32,382 nt of DNA from GCA-2687025 sp964473525 (GTDB lineage: Bacteria > Poribacteria > WGA-4E > GCA-2687025): the NCBI GenBank assembly GCA_964473525.1, contig CAYYPK010000060.1, forward strand, positions 1 through 32,382. Direction: 5' to 3'. Positions 23,883 to 31,120 of this stretch are shown here, piece after piece. The position numbers and the translations under genes were made by a program. The notes below the pieces were generated by a model. The model saw only the letters and a program-made list of their open reading frames with translations, was not told the origin of the DNA and ran no database searches. Each line of letters begins with the position of its first letter. The first letter of the stretch is position 1.

Positions 23883-25028
23883 ATGTCGCTGAACATGATC
23901 GGGGCGTACGGGCCGTGGGCTGCGTCGCTCGTTGGCGATGGTCCCGCGGAGCTGTCGTTCCGCACCGGCGAATGGGGCGACGTGGACGCCTGGCGCAAAG
24001 CCGCGCGCGCGAAGTTCTGCGAACTCGTGGCGCAACCTGAGCGCGGCTCCACACCTCGCGTAACGACGCTTGGAAGCTGGGAATACGACGGGCTGAGCGT
24101 CGAGGAGCTGTCGTGGTCGCTCCCTTATGGCCCCGAGACCAAGGCGTATTTCCTCAAGCCGGCCGACGCCACCGCGCCGCTGCCTGGCGTGGTGGGGCTC
24201 CATGACCACGGCGGGTGCAAGTACTTCGGTCGGCGCAAGATCACCCGCGTTTCCGACGACATGCACCCGATGATGCAGCAGCACCAGCGCGACTACTACG
24301 GCGATGTGCCGTGGGCGAACCAGCTCGCAAAGCGGGGATACGGCGTGCTCGTGCACGACACGTTCACGTTCGCCAGCCGGCGCGTCCTCCTCGCCGACGT
24401 CTCGGAGCGGTTGCGGGGCGGCCTGGACGACGAGTCGCCCGAGGCGATGGAGAACGTCGAGGCTTACAACAGGTGGTCGGGCGAACAGGAAGACACCATG
24501 TCCAAGTCGCTGTTCTGCGCCGGCACAACCTGGCCCGGGGTGTTCCTCGCCGACGACCAGGCGGCGTTGGACGTACTGTGCGCGCGCGACGACATCGACG
24601 CCGACCGCATCGGTTGCGGCGGCTTGTCCGGTGGCGGGCTTCGCACTGTCTTCCTGGGTGGCGCGGACGACCGCATCAAGGCAGCCGTCTGCGTGGGCAT
24701 GATGACGACGTGGCGTGACTACCTGCTCAACAAGGTGTACACGCACACGTGGATGTGCTACGTGCCGCTTCTGCCGAGGTATCTCGACTACCCCGAGATC
24801 CTGGGCATGCGGATGCCGATGCCGACGCTCGTGCAGAACGACATCGAAGATCAGCTTTTTACGATGCCCGAAATGGAGCGAGCGGACGCCATGCTGCGCG
24901 AGGCGTACGACATGGCGGGCGCCGGCGACAAGTACCGCGCCACGTTCTACCCCGGGCCGCACAAGTTCGACCTCGAGATGCAGGACGAGGCGTTCTCGTG
25001 GTTCGACACGTGGCTAAAGGACGCCTAG
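23883..25028 (+). CDS. Alpha/beta hydrolase (dienelactone hydrolase/acetylesterase-like)
   Basis: A 381-residue protein with no signal peptide. The N-terminal ~90 residues (WRKAARAKFCELVAQP and onward) are typical of large esterase-like proteins from sugar-degrading bacteria. The hydrolase core has the oxyanion-hole region GVVGLHDHGG and the nucleophile Ser249 in GGLSGGG. The acid is probably Asp323 (NDIEDQLF) and the base His360 (GPHKFD). A lid-like insertion lies at about 125-215. It probably cleaves an ester of a sugar or small acid; the substrate cannot be named. It starts a plus-strand operon, four bases before the lpd-type gene. The GGGGGAG site is only two to three bases from the ATG; a second in-frame ATG at 23895 would be better spaced. 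Confidence 0.85.
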   Translation: MSLNMIGAYGPWAASLVGDGPAELSFRTGEWGDVDAWRKAARAKFCELVAQPERGSTPRVTTLGSWEYDGLSVEELSWSLPYGPETKAYFLKPADATAPLPGVVGLHDHGGCKYFGRRKITRVSDDMHPMMQQHQRDYYGDVPWANQLAKRGYGVLVHDTFTFASRRVLLADVSERLRGGLDDESPEAMENVEAYNRWSGEQEDTMSKSLFCAGTTWPGVFLADDQAALDVLCARDDIDADRIGCGGLSGGGLRTVFLGGADDRIKAAVCVGMMTTWRDYLLNKVYTHTWMCYVPLLPRYLDYPEILGMRMPMPTLVQNDIEDQLFTMPEMERADAMLREAYDMAGAGDKYRATFYPGPHKFDLEMQDEAFSWFDTWLKDA

Positions 25029-25032
25029 CGAT

Positions 25033-26472
25033 ATGGAGACGAGTACCGCGGACATCGTGGTGATCGGGGGAGGCCCGGGCGGGTACGCCGCGGCCTTTCG
25101 CGCTGCGGACGCCGGCAAGAGCGTCGTCCTCATCGACCGAGAGGAAAGGCTTGGGGGCGTCTGCCTGAACCGCGGGTGCATACCCTCGAAGGCACTCATC
25201 CACGCCACCAAACTCATCAAGGAAGCCGCCACGGCAGCAACTCACGGCATCCACTTCGATGCGCCTCGCGTGGACCTCGACGAACTGCGTGAGTGGAAGG
25301 ACGGAGTCTCCGAGAAGCTTGCAAAGGGCGTGCGCGCCATCGCCAAGGCGCGCGGCGTGGAGCTGATGCGCGGACGAGCGTCGTTCGAGACCTCCAACGC
25401 CGTCCGCATCGACCGGAGCTCGGGGCCAACCTGGATTGAGTACGAGCACGCCATCCTCGCGACGGGCTCGCGACCGGTGATTCCGAGCGCGTTGGACGTG
25501 GACGACCCCCGCGTAATGACGTCCGCTCGCGCGCTGGAGATCCCGGACATCCCAGACGATCTACTCGTGATAGGCGCGGGCTATATCGGCATGGAGCTCG
25601 GCGCCGTGTACGCCGCGCTCGGCTCGCGCGTCGTCGTTGTCGAGGCGCTGCCGTCCATCCTGCCGACCGCCGACGCCGACCTGCGGCGGTACGTTGAGCG
25701 GTCGGCGCGGAAGTCGTTCGCCGGCATGCGCGTCGGGTGCAAGGTGTTGGGTCTCGATACCGCAGGAGAGCGCATCCGGGCGGACATCGAGACGGAGGAC
25801 GGCTCGCAGGTCGCGGAGGAGGTCGACCGCGTCCTCATCGCCGTCGGGCGACGGCCCAACACCGAGGATCTGGGCATCGAGAACACGCGGGTAGGCCTCG
25901 ACGACGAGGGATTCGCCGCCGTGGACGGTCAACAGCGGACGTCGGACCCGGCGATACTCGCCATCGGCGATTGCGCCGGCGGGACACTCCTTGCCCACAA
26001 GGCTACGGCGGACGCGACGCGCGCAGTGGAAGCCATATGCAACGAGGAGGCCTCGGGCGAGCCGTCCGCCATTCCTGCCGTGGTCTTCACGGACCCGGAG
26101 ATGGCGTGGGTTGGGCTCACGGAGCGGGAAGCGCAGGCGAACGGCCTTGAGGTCGGGACGTCCAAGTTCATGTGGGGCGGCTCCGGTCGAGCGCTTACCG
26201 CCGACCGGCCGGACGGCGTCACTAAGCTCATCGTAGACCCAGAGACGGAGCGCATTCTGGGCGTCGGTATGGCGGGCGTCGGCGCGGGGGAGCTCATCGC
26301 GGAAGCGTGTGTCGCGCTCCGCGCAGGCATGACAGTGTCCGAGCTGGCGGCCGTGGTGCACCCGCATCCAACGCTGGCCGAGACGCTGATGGAAAGCGCC
26401 GAAGCGTACCTGGGACGGTCGATACACGCGATGCCGCGCGGTCGTGGAGCGCGGCGAGGAGGCTCGGAGTGA
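25033..26472 (+). CDS. lpdA: Dihydrolipoamide dehydrogenase-type flavoprotein
   Basis: A 479-residue protein of family length. The FAD-binding GGGPGG is at residues 12-17, the redox disulfide Cys44/Cys49 is in GGVCLNRGCIPSKAL, and the NAD-binding GAGYIGMELGA is mid-protein. The second FAD motif is AILAIGDCAGG, and the catalytic His445-Glu450 pair is in HPHPTLAE. All catalytic features are intact. Lpd reoxidises lipoamide in 2-oxoacid dehydrogenase and glycine cleavage complexes. Here it sits between an esterase and an aldo/keto reductase, with no E1, E2, gcv or lipoyl gene nearby. A related disulfide reductase with another partner is therefore possible. Its stop overlaps the next start by four bases. 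Confidence 0.9.
   Translation: METSTADIVVIGGGPGGYAAAFRAADAGKSVVLIDREERLGGVCLNRGCIPSKALIHATKLIKEAATAATHGIHFDAPRVDLDELREWKDGVSEKLAKGVRAIAKARGVELMRGRASFETSNAVRIDRSSGPTWIEYEHAILATGSRPVIPSALDVDDPRVMTSARALEIPDIPDDLLVIGAGYIGMELGAVYAALGSRVVVVEALPSILPTADADLRRYVERSARKSFAGMRVGCKVLGLDTAGERIRADIETEDGSQVAEEVDRVLIAVGRRPNTEDLGIENTRVGLDDEGFAAVDGQQRTSDPAILAIGDCAGGTLLAHKATADATRAVEAICNEEASGEPSAIPAVVFTDPEMAWVGLTEREAQANGLEVGTSKFMWGGSGRALTADRPDGVTKLIVDPETERILGVGMAGVGAGELIAEACVALRAGMTVSELAAVVHPHPTLAETLMESAEAYLGRSIHAMPRGRGARRGGSE
26456..26462 (+). promoter_or_regulatory. Ribosome binding site that fixes the aldo/keto reductase start
   Basis: GAGGAGG, inside the end of lpdA, is six bases before the GTG at 26469, whose GTGA overlaps the lpdA stop. 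Confidence 0.78.
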
Positions 26473-27290
26473 GGTACCGCACGCTCGGCGCGACAGGTAT
26501 CAAGGTTTCGGAGGTGGGCTACGGCGGCGGACGTGTGCGCCCGGGAGCCGACGTGGACGCCATCGTCCGCATGCTCCACGGCGCCTTCGACGCTGGGATC
26601 AACTACATCGACACGGCAGCCTCGTACGGCGGCGGACTCAGCGAGACAGCCATAGGACAGGCGATCAAGAGCAGACGTGACGGGCTCGTCATCGCGACGA
26701 AGACGAAGTCGCGCGACCCCGACGAGATACCGGGCGAGGTGGATGGCAGCCTGCGCCGACTCGGCGTCGACGTCATCGACGTGCTGCAGTTTCACGGCGG
26801 GTACATACCGGACGACGACGCGTCCGCGATCCTGGACGGCGGGGGCTTGGACGCCTACCGGGCGTTGCGCGACGCGGGGAAGGTGCGGTACCTCGGATTC
26901 TCGACGGACGGCCCGTCCGGCGGCGCGGAGCGCCTCGTGGCTTCCGGGGGGTTCGACATGGTGCAGCTCCACTACAACCTGATGTACCAGAGCACGCACG
27001 ACATGTTCGGCGACACCGGGCTGATTCCGGCCGCCGACGCTCAGGAGATGGGCGTCGTCCTCATGCGTTCCACGACCAGCGGAGTCTTCCCGCGGCTCTT
27101 GCGTCGGAGTTTCCCGAAGGAACTCGCCGACGTCGACCTTGATGCCTTCCTGCTGAACTACGCGTTGTCGAATCCGCTGGTAGACTGCGCGTTGATGAGC
27201 CTTAGCTCCGAGGCCGACGTAGCCTGGACGAACGCTGTGTCAGACGACGTCGACGGTCGCATCGACCTGCGCGGCCTGCACAGAGGCTAG
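26469..27290 (+). CDS. Aldo/keto reductase, intact active site
   Basis: 273 residues from GTG 26469. Unlike the homologue at 15728, the full tetrad is present: Asp49 (NYIDTA), Tyr53 (ASYGGG), Lys78 (IATKTKS) and His109 (LQFHGG). AGKVRYLGFSTD and QLHYNLMYQ follow at the usual spacing. It is short at the C-terminus compared with the ~320 residues of many family members, which may trim the NADP-binding loop. It would reduce an aldehyde or ketone, or act as a sugar dehydrogenase, in the cytoplasm. It is coupled to lpdA by a four-base overlap and followed by repeat copy C. Confidence 0.88.
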   Translation: MRYRTLGATGIKVSEVGYGGGRVRPGADVDAIVRMLHGAFDAGINYIDTAASYGGGLSETAIGQAIKSRRDGLVIATKTKSRDPDEIPGEVDGSLRRLGVDVIDVLQFHGGYIPDDDASAILDGGGLDAYRALRDAGKVRYLGFSTDGPSGGAERLVASGGFDMVQLHYNLMYQSTHDMFGDTGLIPAADAQEMGVVLMRSTTSGVFPRLLRRSFPKELADVDLDAFLLNYALSNPLVDCALMSLSSEADVAWTNAVSDDVDGRIDLRGLHRG

Positions 27291-27319
27291 CGGCTCGCCA
27301 TGTCCGGCCTGCGCGCGAC

Positions 27320-27366
27320 TCTACCGACCCCATCCTGGCCCTGCCCTGCTAGGGTAAGGAACTCGG
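27320..27366 (+). repeat. Dispersed hairpin repeat, copy C
   Basis: This copy has CTACCGACCCCATCCTGGCC, then an imperfect stem around GCT: CCCTGCCCT with AGGGTAAGG, one mismatch and one G-T pair (27339-27347 with 27351-27359), ending AACTCGG. It lies between the convergent aldo/keto reductase and Gfo/Idh/MocA genes. Confidence 0.68.
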
Positions 27367-27387
27367 AGATGCCGCGGACGGCCCTCG

Positions 27388-28416
27388 TTAGCCGTTCGCG
27401 AAGATCATGCGCTCGCGGTTGACGCAGGGCAGGTCTATCCGCTGCCCAGTGATGCCGCTCTCTATCGTGGCGAAGCCGATCTCGTTGACCGCTACCCAGT
27501 CCGAGCCCGAGCAGTGGGGCGGGGGCCCGCCGTCGAGATGCGCGGTGATCTGTTCGTACGCGATCTTGAACGGACCCACGTTCGCTGGCAATCCCAACGT
27601 CGCGTTGTCGACGACCGCTCCGTCGGCATTGCGCAGCGTGGGTTGCAGGTAGAACCCGGCGCGTAGGCTACCCTCGCTGCCCAGCACATCGACCGCGAAG
27701 GACGGCGTCTTCCCGTGGCGCCCAACGTGGAAGCCCTGGACGCCGCTGCCAAAGGCGATCGTCGACGCCACCGGCGCGGGCTCCGGCTCGTAGCCGTCGG
27801 GAACATCGCCGCCGCCCTCGATGGACGCCGACACCGCGACCGGATCGTAGCCCGCGAACTGACAGATCATGTCCGTGTTGTGGATGGAGAACGACAGGAC
27901 GCCTCCGCCACAGTAGCCGATCACCGACTGTACCTCACCGACGAGCCCATCCTTCACCATGTCCTGTAGGCGCAGCAGCGTCGGCGACCAGTGACGGGTG
28001 TAGTCTACGACGACCGGGATGCCGCGCGCGTCCGCCTGGCGCGCCATCTCGTCGGTTTCCGCGAGGGAGCAGCCTGCCGGCTTCTCGAGGAAGATCGCCT
28101 TGATGTCCGCCTTCAGCACGTTCTGCATTACGGCGAAGTGGTGTGGACCCCGGACGCAGACAGCGACGATGTCCAGATCCTCGTTCTCCAGCATCTCGAC
28201 GTCGGTCTCGTAGTAGTTGATGGATCCGTCCGGGAAGGCTGGTCCCCACGCCTCCGCGAACTCATCCCGCCGCTCCTTCGACATATCGGCGACGGCGACC
28301 AACTGCGTGGTGTCGCTATGACGGATGCCTCCGACGTGGCAGTAGGGGTAGTCGTCGCTGGGCTTCGAGTAGCGCGCCGCAATGGCGCCAAGACCGATGA
28401 CTCCTACGCGATACAT
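27388..28416 (-). CDS. Gfo/Idh/MocA family oxidoreductase (third)
   Basis: A 342-residue protein with a classic Rossmann start, GLGAIA (8-13), and EKPAGCSL (111-118). The next signature is the active-site-like DYTRHWSP (about 137-144), in which a His follows the usual Tyr-Arg. It probably oxidises or reduces a sugar at a ring hydroxyl with NAD(P). It is last in an operon with a xylose-isomerase-like TIM barrel (18-base gap). That pairing recurs in inositol catabolism and in 3-keto-glycoside and C-glycoside pathways. The substrate is unknown. GGAGA lies about eight bases before the ATG. Confidence 0.9.
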   Translation of the reverse strand: MYRVGVIGLGAIAARYSKPSDDYPYCHVGGIRHSDTTQLVAVADMSKERRDEFAEAWGPAFPDGSINYYETDVEMLENEDLDIVAVCVRGPHHFAVMQNVLKADIKAIFLEKPAGCSLAETDEMARQADARGIPVVVDYTRHWSPTLLRLQDMVKDGLVGEVQSVIGYCGGGVLSFSIHNTDMICQFAGYDPVAVSASIEGGGDVPDGYEPEPAPVASTIAFGSGVQGFHVGRHGKTPSFAVDVLGSEGSLRAGFYLQPTLRNADGAVVDNATLGLPANVGPFKIAYEQITAHLDGGPPPHCSGSDWVAVNEIGFATIESGITGQRIDLPCVNRERMIFANG

Positions 28417-28434
28417 GACGGGTTCTCCAAGGTG

Positions 28435-29340
28435 TCAGGCCGCAGCCGCGCGGGCGAGGTCGAGTATCGAGTCATAGTTGGAGCTGGCCTCGGCAAGCTG
28501 GTCGGCCAGGCCTTCAGGGGTAAAGCGCGTTTCATAGACGAAGGCGCCATCGAACCCGACGTCGGCAAGGGCGTTCATGAAGGCGGGCCAGTCGACGACC
28601 CCGCGCAACGGCAGCCAGTGGCGCTCGTCGATGCCGTTGTAGTCGGACACGTGCAGTGTGATGAGGCGTCCCGCCAGTTCGCGCACGACACCGGGCAGCA
28701 TGGACGGGTAGGCAAGCACGCCGCCCAGGTTGCCCAACAACGCGCGCTCCGCGTCGGAGCCATCGCGCACCGCGGACATCCACGGCGGCGTGAGGTGGTT
28801 CGTGTCGAGGCAGAAACCCGCCTGGTCGGACGGGATGCCTTCGAGCAGCCTCCACAGCCCGTCGGTCGTGTTCCCGAGGCACGTGCGCGGCAGCAACTCG
28901 ACGGCGATGCGTACGCCGGCGTCGCCCGCGGAAGCGCACAGCGATGCCAGGCTGTCGCGCGCGAACGCTTCCCGCTTGTCCCTGTCGGCTGGGACGATGG
29001 GCTCCATGCTGCCGTGCACAACTACGATGTCGGCGCCGATGGCTGCTGCATAGCTGATGGACGCCTCGACGGCAGCGGCTCCCGTCTCTCGGACGGACGC
29101 GTCCTCCGAGGAAAGGTCGACGGTCGATCCGAACGGGGCGTGGACGCTGTTGATGTTGACGCCAGCGTCATCCAGCGTCGCGCGCAGCTTTGCCTGCCAC
29201 GCGACTTCGTCACATGGTGGGCGGTAGGTCACCTCGACGTGTGGCACGCCGCTGCCAGTCACGGCGGCGAGCATGTCATCCTCGGCGGGGCCTGGGGCGA
29301 GGGGCACGGACGCCCCGTGTCTGAAGAGGTACTGCGCCAC
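28435..29340 (-). CDS. Sugar phosphate isomerase/epimerase-like TIM barrel
   Basis: A 301-residue protein, GTG start, with TAGGAGA six bases upstream. It is an AP-endonuclease-2/xylose-isomerase-like barrel. Probable metal ligands and active-site residues are His67 (NSVHAPF), His109 (VVVHGS), Glu148 (IAVELLP), Asp179 and His182 (CLDTNH), His230 (ITLHVSD) and Glu270 (VYETRF). Members isomerise or epimerise keto-sugars and inosose, and some act as lyases. It lies between deformylase (16-base gap) and a Gfo/Idh/MocA gene (18 bases), so it probably handles the product of the oxidoreductase or supplies its substrate. Confidence 0.85.
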   Translation of the reverse strand: MAQYLFRHGASVPLAPGPAEDDMLAAVTGSGVPHVEVTYRPPCDEVAWQAKLRATLDDAGVNINSVHAPFGSTVDLSSEDASVRETGAAAVEASISYAAAIGADIVVVHGSMEPIVPADRDKREAFARDSLASLCASAGDAGVRIAVELLPRTCLGNTTDGLWRLLEGIPSDQAGFCLDTNHLTPPWMSAVRDGSDAERALLGNLGGVLAYPSMLPGVVRELAGRLITLHVSDYNGIDERHWLPLRGVVDWPAFMNALADVGFDGAFVYETRFTPEGLADQLAEASSNYDSILDLARAAAA

Positions 29341-29356
29341 CGTCGGTCTCCTAACG

Positions 29357-29884
29357 TCAGTCGGAGCGTTCCGCCCAGTAGCGGCCGTATTCCGGGAGGA
29401 AGGTCAGGGACTGCATGTCCGCCATGCGGTCGAGGAACAGGATGCCGTCCAGGTGGTCGATCTCGTGCTGCATGATGCGCGCGGTGAAGCCTGTCACGGT
29501 CAGCCGTTGGTCGTGGCCCTTGCGGTCCTTCGACTCTACGACGACCTGGGAGGCGCGCGACACCCGACCGCGTATGTCCGGGATGCTGAGACAGCCTTCC
29601 CAGTCCTCCTCGGTCTCCTCGGACGCCGCCGTGATGACAGGGTTGACCAGCGTCAGCATGCCTTCCGCGGGATCCTCGCCCGCGCTGCGGTCGACGAGGA
29701 TGATGCGCCGGCCGCTGTGCACCTGCGGGGCGGCGAGCCCGACGCCGTGGTATTCGTGCAGCGTGTCGAGCATGTCGTCGATGAACTGCTGCACGGGTAG
29801 TGACTTCAGGTCGCGGCTCGACACCGGCTCTGCTTCCTGCCGCAGCACAGGGTTGCCCATGTTCGCCACCTTCAGGATCGCCAT
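29357..29884 (-). CDS. def: Peptide deformylase
   Basis: 175 residues from ATG 29884, with AAGGA four to five bases upstream. All three motifs are intact: GVGLAAPQ (47-54), EGCLS (97-101, metal ligand Cys98) and QHEIDH (139-144, ligands His140 and His144, catalytic Glu141). It removes the formyl group from new proteins, an essential cytoplasmic task. The C-terminus is a little longer than the minimal enzyme. The place is unusual: it sits among sugar genes rather than next to fmt or priA, with only short gaps. An upstream in-frame extension to 30046 is rejected because it runs into the preceding gene and lacks homology. Confidence 0.96.
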   Translation of the reverse strand: MAILKVANMGNPVLRQEAEPVSSRDLKSLPVQQFIDDMLDTLHEYHGVGLAAPQVHSGRRIILVDRSAGEDPAEGMLTLVNPVITAASEETEEDWEGCLSIPDIRGRVSRASQVVVESKDRKGHDQRLTVTGFTARIMQHEIDHLDGILFLDRMADMQSLTFLPEYGRYWAERSD

Positions 29885-29945
29885 GTCTTCCTTGGGTCCG
29901 TTCTCACTTTGCGCGCGGAGCCGCTGCGCGGAGGATGCCGTCGAG

Positions 29946-30932
29946 CTAGCGAGGGATACGCTGAACGCGCAGGTCGTGCGAGCCGTCCGCCCGCACCATC
30001 TCGTAGTAATACAGCCAGTCGGAGCCGTCGGGTAGCACGTCGACATAGCGCACCGAGCCGGCGCCGTGAGGTGACTGCACCCACGGGGCGCCGATTGTCA
30101 CACGGCTCCACGTCCGCAGGTCGGCGCTCGTGGCGAGGCCACATCGTTCCTCGTAGTTCTCGCTGACGTCGCGGGATCCGTCGTAGAGGCCCGTGAAAAC
30201 CGGTGGCGTCCACGCGATCGCGCCGAGTCTGGCGGCGTATTGGTCCCAGCCATCGTCCGGTGGCGAGAGGATGTCGCCCTCCCACGTCCAGTCGTAGCCG
30301 TCGCCACTCGTGGCGAGGCCGCTGTGGGACTTCGTCATGCCCGTGTTGTAGACATCCCCGGTGCCGTGCATGTCGCCACCCACCGTGCTGCGCTTGGGGC
30401 TAGGCGCGTAGCTCAGCAGCATCATGTACTGCCCGCCGATGCGGTAGACGTTGGGATCCTTGACGCCCTCGCCGCGGATGTCATAGGCGCTCAGCACCGG
30501 CCGCGCCGACGACGGGTCGAAGGATGCCGGATCGGCGCTGGTAATGACGTCCGTGCGCCACTTGCGGTCGGCGGGATCGACGTAGCTGATGACGTAGTGG
30601 AACTGCCCGTCGTCCGTGCGGTATACGCAGCAGCGCTCGATGGACTCGCTGTCGAGGGCATCCTTGTGCAGCGTGTAGATGTCGTCGAACACGACGCCGT
30701 CGTCGCTCACGGCGATGCGATTCTCGACCCCGCGATCCGGTCGCGGCCGGCGGATGCGGTACGCCATGTAGTAGTGGCCGTCAGCGGCATCGCGATATAC
30801 CGTCGGAGCGCCTACCCAATAGCCCGACCCGGTACCTTCTGGCTCTCGAATGACGACGCCGTCCTCCGGGACGAAGGCGGGCAGCCCTCCCCATTCCTTG
30901 CCGTAGAGTCTGTCAACGAGCTGTCCGGCCAC
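29946..30932 (-). CDS. Five-bladed beta-propeller glycosidase-like protein (GH43/GH32/GH130 superfamily)
   Basis: 328 residues from GTG 30932, with AGGGAGG five bases upstream. Each blade carries an aromatic or Asp motif: WVGAPTVYRDAADGHYYMAYR near the N-terminus, GEGVKDPNVYRIGGQYMMLLSYA in the middle and SVRYVDVLPDGSDWLYYYE at the end. This is the plan of the GH43/32/68/130 clan, whose members cleave or phosphorolyse arabinosides, fructosides or mannosides. No signal peptide is visible, so it would act inside the cell on an imported saccharide. The catalytic acid cannot be fixed by eye. It heads the operon with deformylase (61-base gap), the isomerase-like barrel and a Gfo/Idh/MocA gene. Confidence 0.7.
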   Translation of the reverse strand: MAGQLVDRLYGKEWGGLPAFVPEDGVVIREPEGTGSGYWVGAPTVYRDAADGHYYMAYRIRRPRPDRGVENRIAVSDDGVVFDDIYTLHKDALDSESIERCCVYRTDDGQFHYVISYVDPADRKWRTDVITSADPASFDPSSARPVLSAYDIRGEGVKDPNVYRIGGQYMMLLSYAPSPKRSTVGGDMHGTGDVYNTGMTKSHSGLATSGDGYDWTWEGDILSPPDDGWDQYAARLGAIAWTPPVFTGLYDGSRDVSENYEERCGLATSADLRTWSRVTIGAPWVQSPHGAGSVRYVDVLPDGSDWLYYYEMVRADGSHDLRVQRIPR

Positions 30933-30972
30933 GGATGCCTCCCTGTGTACGCACTGCGGAGTCGGTCCATGC

Positions 30973-31001
30973 ATTCTAGCGGATGGCGCACGCAATATCA
31001 C
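30973..31001 (-). promoter_or_regulatory. Promoter of the propeller/deformylase operon
   Basis: On the minus strand, GTGATA (31001-30996), a 17-base spacer and TAGAAT (30978-30973): four and five matches of six. It predicts a leader of about 34 bases before the GTG at 30932. Confidence 0.45.
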
Positions 31002-31120
31002 CCGTAGCGCGCTTCGAGGCGCCCCGAGGCGCGTGGCGGGCTTGCGGATGGCGGCTGCGCGCGTGAATATGCTGACGCATTGGTGTGTGGTTCCCGCCTG
31101 AAGCAGAAGGAGACGACGAG

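Noticed and set aside
23748..24962. Minus-strand open frame (404 codons) opposite the alpha/beta hydrolase
   Set aside because: His/Arg/Val-rich with no domain; the opposite strand has an intact hydrolase triad.
27991..29475. Long plus-strand open frame (494 codons) opposite a Gfo gene, the isomerase-like gene and part of def
   Set aside because: It crosses three well-supported minus-strand genes and shows no family motif.
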